From assembly GCA_018241425.1 (NCBI GenBank), contig JAFEDU010000003.1:124001-188000 (forward strand): a DNA stretch of 64,000 nucleotides. The letters run 5' to 3'. The notes beneath the pieces were generated by a model, which did not search any database, had not been told where the DNA came from, and was given only the letters and a program-made list of their open reading frames with translations. This document shows positions 61,252 to 64,000 of the stretch, one piece after another. Source of the stretch: Pseudomonadota bacterium (lineage in GTDB: Bacteria; Pseudomonadota; Gammaproteobacteria; Steroidobacterales; Steroidobacteraceae). Each line of letters starts with the position of its first letter. The first letter of the stretch is position 1. Made by a program: the position numbers and the translations under genes.

Positions 61252-62562
61252 ATGAAACCGATGCTCATCGCCGCACTCGCGCTGGCCCTCGATGCCGGAG
61301 CCGCGCGCGCCGCCGATCCCCTGGATGGGCAGCTCGACGCGCTCACGGTCCAGGAACTGCCGAAGGTCATCAGCTGGCGGCGCGACCTGCACGAGCACCC
61401 CGAACTCGGCAACCGCGAGACGCGCACCGCGCAGCTGGTCGCCGAGCACCTGAAGCGCCTCGGGCTCACGGTGCAGACCGGGGTTGCCCACACCGGGGTG
61501 GTGGCACTGCTCGAGGGCGGCCGGCCCGGACCCACCGTGGCGGTGCGCGCGGACATGGACGCGCTGCCGGTCACGGAGAAGACGGACGTGCCGTTCCGCT
61601 CGCACGCCACCACCACGTACCGCGGCGAAACCGTCGGCGTCATGCACGCCTGCGGCCATGACTCGCACACCGCGATGCTCATGGGGCTCGCCGAGGAACT
61701 GACGCGCGTGCGCGCGCAGCTTCCCGGCCGCGTGCTCTTCATCTTCCAGCCCGCCGAGGAGGGGCCGCCGGAGGGCGAGGAGGGCGGGGCGCAGCTCATG
61801 CTGAAGGAGGGGCTGTTCGAGAAGTACCGGCCGCAGGTCGTGTTCGGCATGCACGTGTGGTCGGCCCTCAAGGTCGGGGAGCTCGGCTATCGTTCCGGAC
61901 CCCTGATGGCCGCGGTCGACTCCTACAAGGTATACGTGCAGGGACGCCAGTCGCACGGCTCGCGCCCCTGGCAGTCCATCGATCCGGTGGTGACGGCGGC
62001 GCAGATCGTGAACGCGCTGCAGACCGTGGTGAGCCGCGACGTCGACATCACCCAGGCCCCGGCGGTGGTCTCGGTGGGCGCGATCAAGGGCGGCATCCGC
62101 TACAACATCATCCCGAGCGAGGTCGACATGCTCGGCACCATCCGCACCTTCACCGACCCGCAGCGCCAGGTGGTGATCGATTCGATGAAGCGCATCATCG
62201 AGAACACCGCCGCCGCCAACGGCGCGACCGCGCAGCTGGTGCTGACGGAGCATTACCCGGTCACCTACAACGACCCGAAGCTCACCGCCCAGGTCCTGCC
62301 CTCGCTCAAGGCGGTGGTCGGTGCCGAGCACGTGCGTGAGATGGACATGATCACCGCCTCCGAGGACTTCTCCATGTTCGCGCAGGCGGTCCCGGGCGTG
62401 TTCTTCTTCGTCGGCGTCACGCCGGCGGACAAGGACCCGGCCACGGCGCCCGCCAATCACTCGGACTATTTCTATCTCGACGAGGGCGGCATCCCGGTGG
62501 GGATGCGCGCCATGGCGCACGTGGTGGCCGACTACCTCGAGTCCCAGGCGCACGCGCCGTGA
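61252..62562 (+). CDS. M20-family amidohydrolase (hippurate/IAA-amide hydrolase-like)
   Basis: A 436-residue exported metalloenzyme. ATG 61252 is preferred, as it opens a signal peptide (ending ARA-A, residue 20); ATG 61234 is possible. Metal ligands fit the M20D group: 'HACGHDSH' with C134 and H136, and 'QPAEEG' with E169/E170. 'DLHEHPELGNRET' is also typical. Relatives cut N-acyl amino acids. A periplasmic location is less common for this group. The stop overlaps the next gene by 4 bases. Confidence 0.93.
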   Translation: MKPMLIAALALALDAGAARAADPLDGQLDALTVQELPKVISWRRDLHEHPELGNRETRTAQLVAEHLKRLGLTVQTGVAHTGVVALLEGGRPGPTVAVRADMDALPVTEKTDVPFRSHATTTYRGETVGVMHACGHDSHTAMLMGLAEELTRVRAQLPGRVLFIFQPAEEGPPEGEEGGAQLMLKEGLFEKYRPQVVFGMHVWSALKVGELGYRSGPLMAAVDSYKVYVQGRQSHGSRPWQSIDPVVTAAQIVNALQTVVSRDVDITQAPAVVSVGAIKGGIRYNIIPSEVDMLGTIRTFTDPQRQVVIDSMKRIIENTAAANGATAQLVLTEHYPVTYNDPKLTAQVLPSLKAVVGAEHVREMDMITASEDFSMFAQAVPGVFFFVGVTPADKDPATAPANHSDYFYLDEGGIPVGMRAMAHVVADYLESQAHAP

Positions 62563-62966
62563 TCGATCACACCGGGGTCACGGTCGCGGACCTCGCACGC
62601 TCGCGCGAGTTCTACGCCCGCGCGCTCGCACCGCTCGGCTACCGGCTGCTGGCGGACTTCCCGGCCGCCGTGACCGGCGGGTCTGACGTCGCCGGCTTCG
62701 GGGTGCCCCCGAAGGCCGACTTCTGGGTGAGCCAGGGGACGCCCAACCGGCCGCCGGTGCACGTGGCCTTCCGTGCCGCAGAGCGCGCCCAGGTGGACGC
62801 CTTCCACCGCGCCGCGCTCGCCGCCGGCGGCCGCGACAACGGCGCGCCCGGGCCCCGGCCGCACTACCACGAGCACTACTACGGTGCCTTCGTCCTGGAT
62901 TTCGACGGACACAACATCGAGGTCGTCTGCCATGATGCAGTTCCTGCGTCGCCTGGTCGTACTTGA
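62559..62966 (+). CDS. VOC-family (glyoxalase-like) protein
   Basis: A 135-residue protein starting at GTG 62559 (GTGA overlap). It has the beta-alpha-beta-beta-beta pattern of VOC proteins: 'IDHTGVTVADLARSREFYARAL' (theme), 'HVAFRAAERAQVDAFHRAAL', and 'YGAFVLDFDGHNIEVVCH'. Likely metal ligands are His3 and Glu near residue 122. The reaction is unknown. Its end overlaps the next gene by 35 bases. Confidence 0.9.
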   Translation: MIDHTGVTVADLARSREFYARALAPLGYRLLADFPAAVTGGSDVAGFGVPPKADFWVSQGTPNRPPVHVAFRAAERAQVDAFHRAALAAGGRDNGAPGPRPHYHEHYYGAFVLDFDGHNIEVVCHDAVPASPGRT

Positions 62967-64000
62967 GCCCGGCGAGGCGCCCGCGCTGCTGGCGTCGTTT
63001 GCGACGCTGTTCCTCACGTTCGCGAGCTACACCATCCTGCGGCCGGTGCGCGATGCGCTGGGCATCACCTCGGGCACCGAGAACATCCCCTACCTCTTCT
63101 GGGGGGTGTTCGTGGTCATGCTGCTCCTGCAGCCGGTCTACGGCTTCCTCACTTCGCGCTTCGCACGCTCGGTGTTCCTGCCCTGGACCTACATCTTCTT
63201 CGCCGTGAACCTCCTGGGCTTCTGGGCATGGTTTCACGCCTCCGAGGACCACACCTGGATCGCGCGCACCTACTTCGTGTGGGTGAGCGTGTTCAACCTG
63301 TTCGTGGTGGCGGCCTTCTGGAGCCTCATGGCCGACGTCTTCAACCGGGAGCAGGCGGGACGGCTGTTCGGCTTTATCTGGGCCGGCGCCAGCACGGGCG
63401 GGCTGGTGGGCCCCGCGATTGCCAAGAAGCTGGCCGTCCCGCTCGGCGCGGTCAACCTGCTGCCGCTGTCGGCGGGCCTCCTGCTGGCCGCCCTGGGCGC
63501 CATGGGGTTCGTCATCGCATGGTCGCGGCGGCAGGGAACTCAGGCGGTGGCGGGTGCGCCGGCGATGCCGGAGCGTGGTGTGGGCGGGAGCGCCTTCGCT
63601 GCCTTCTCGCAGGTGGTGCGCTCACCCTACCTCCTGGGCATCGTCGCCTTCGTGGTGCTGATGACCTGGGTGTCGACCTTCCTGTACCTCGAGCAGGCGG
63701 CATTCGTGAAGCAGGCGATCAAGAGCACTGACGAACGTGCCGCGTTCTTCGCCGGCATTGACCTCTACGTGCAGGCGGCCTCGCTCATCATCCAGTTCCT
63801 GCTGTTCGCGCGGCTGTTCCGCTGGTTTGGCATGCGCGTGCTCCTGGCGGCGGTACCGGTGCTCATGATGCTCGGGTACGCCACCTTCGCGCTCGCGCCG
63901 TCCTTCATGGTGCTGGTGGTGGTGTACGCGGTGCGCCGCGTGGCCGACTACGCCATCACCCGGCCCTGCCGCGATTCGCTGTTCACGGTCGTGAGCCGCG
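62932..64000 (+). CDS. Npt1/Npt2-family NTP/NDP transporter-like protein (3' partial)
   Basis: The frame is open from ATG 62932 (or ATG 62935) to the window end, giving 356 residues without a stop. It is polytopic. 'LTFASYTILRPVRDALG' and 'WSLMADVFNREQAGRLFGFIWAGASTGGLVGP' (theme) fit the TLC/Npt nucleotide transporter group, with the later conserved 'VADYAITRPCRDSLFTVV'. In intracellular bacteria these proteins exchange ATP/ADP; homologues in free-living bacteria are not well understood. It overlaps the VOC gene by 35 bases, so they are probably in one operon with the amidohydrolase. Confidence 0.85.
   Translation, partial: MMQFLRRLVVLEPGEAPALLASFATLFLTFASYTILRPVRDALGITSGTENIPYLFWGVFVVMLLLQPVYGFLTSRFARSVFLPWTYIFFAVNLLGFWAWFHASEDHTWIARTYFVWVSVFNLFVVAAFWSLMADVFNREQAGRLFGFIWAGASTGGLVGPAIAKKLAVPLGAVNLLPLSAGLLLAALGAMGFVIAWSRRQGTQAVAGAPAMPERGVGGSAFAAFSQVVRSPYLLGIVAFVVLMTWVSTFLYLEQAAFVKQAIKSTDERAAFFAGIDLYVQAASLIIQFLLFARLFRWFGMRVLLAAVPVLMMLGYATFALAPSFMVLVVVYAVRRVADYAITRPCRDSLFTVVSR

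Noticed and set aside
1..64000. Prophage, insertion sequence, CRISPR array, tRNA or rRNA genes
   Set aside because: No integrase, transposase, spaced repeats or recognisable RNA gene was seen; I could not run tRNA or HMM searches, so short RNA genes may be missed.

Overview
This is a high-GC (roughly two-thirds G+C) chromosomal window from a proteobacterium. A gammaproteobacterium is most likely: a GlyGly-CTERM protein, VPLPA-CTERM proteins, a fused XrtD/EpsI-type exosortase, a GspC-like PDZ protein and RimO all occur together. I cannot name the genus. Genes are dense, with many 4-base ATGA/GTGA overlaps. I saw no tRNA, rRNA, CRISPR array, insertion sequence or prophage.

Layout. (1) 1-5.9 kb: secreted proteins. 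These are a 5'-truncated repeat protein with a GlyGly-CTERM tail, a VPLPA-CTERM protein and a PstS-like periplasmic binding protein, followed by the two-partner secretion transporter TpsB. (2) 5.9-17.5 kb: a 3287-residue TpsA exoprotein and a coiled-coil porin. (3) 17.5-22 kb, minus strand: a TPR lipoprotein resembling PrsT of exosortase loci, a SurA-like/DsbA-like fusion, and an orphan GspC-like PDZ protein. (4) 22.3-27.2 kb, divergent from (3): an unusual proton-channel operon. An ExbB/TolQ protein carries DUF2341 and LamG domains at its N-terminus, followed by ExbD, TonB, a periplasmic coiled-coil protein, a ribbon-helix-helix-like protein and a second VPLPA-type protein. (5) 27.4-48.6 kb: a large exopolysaccharide locus. 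It holds Wza-like export protein, beta-barrel, Wzz, tyrosine autokinase, flippase, six glycosyltransferases, a clan-A glycoside hydrolase, an O-antigen ligase/polymerase-like protein, two methyltransferases, the fused exosortase and a WecA-like initiating transferase with an extra membrane domain. (6) 48.9-64 kb: mostly housekeeping and mixed genes (glmS, SulP transporter, LysM protein, small lipoprotein, rimO, PEBP protein, amino acid permease, OsmC, DMT transporter, another glycosyltransferase, M20 amidohydrolase, VOC protein, and an Npt/TLC-type nucleotide transporter cut by the window end).

How it may fit together (inference). The polysaccharide locus makes and exports a lipid-linked polymer. 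The exosortase processes VPLPA-CTERM proteins at 1637 and perhaps 26654, and the PrsT-like lipoprotein belongs to the same kind of system. GlmS supplies glucosamine-6-phosphate, upstream of the UDP-sugar such a WecA-like enzyme would use. The most unusual block is the LamG-ExbB/ExbD/TonB operon, which shares a divergent intergenic region with the PrsT operon. It could be a proton-driven envelope machine that senses or pulls on a surface polymer or glycoprotein.
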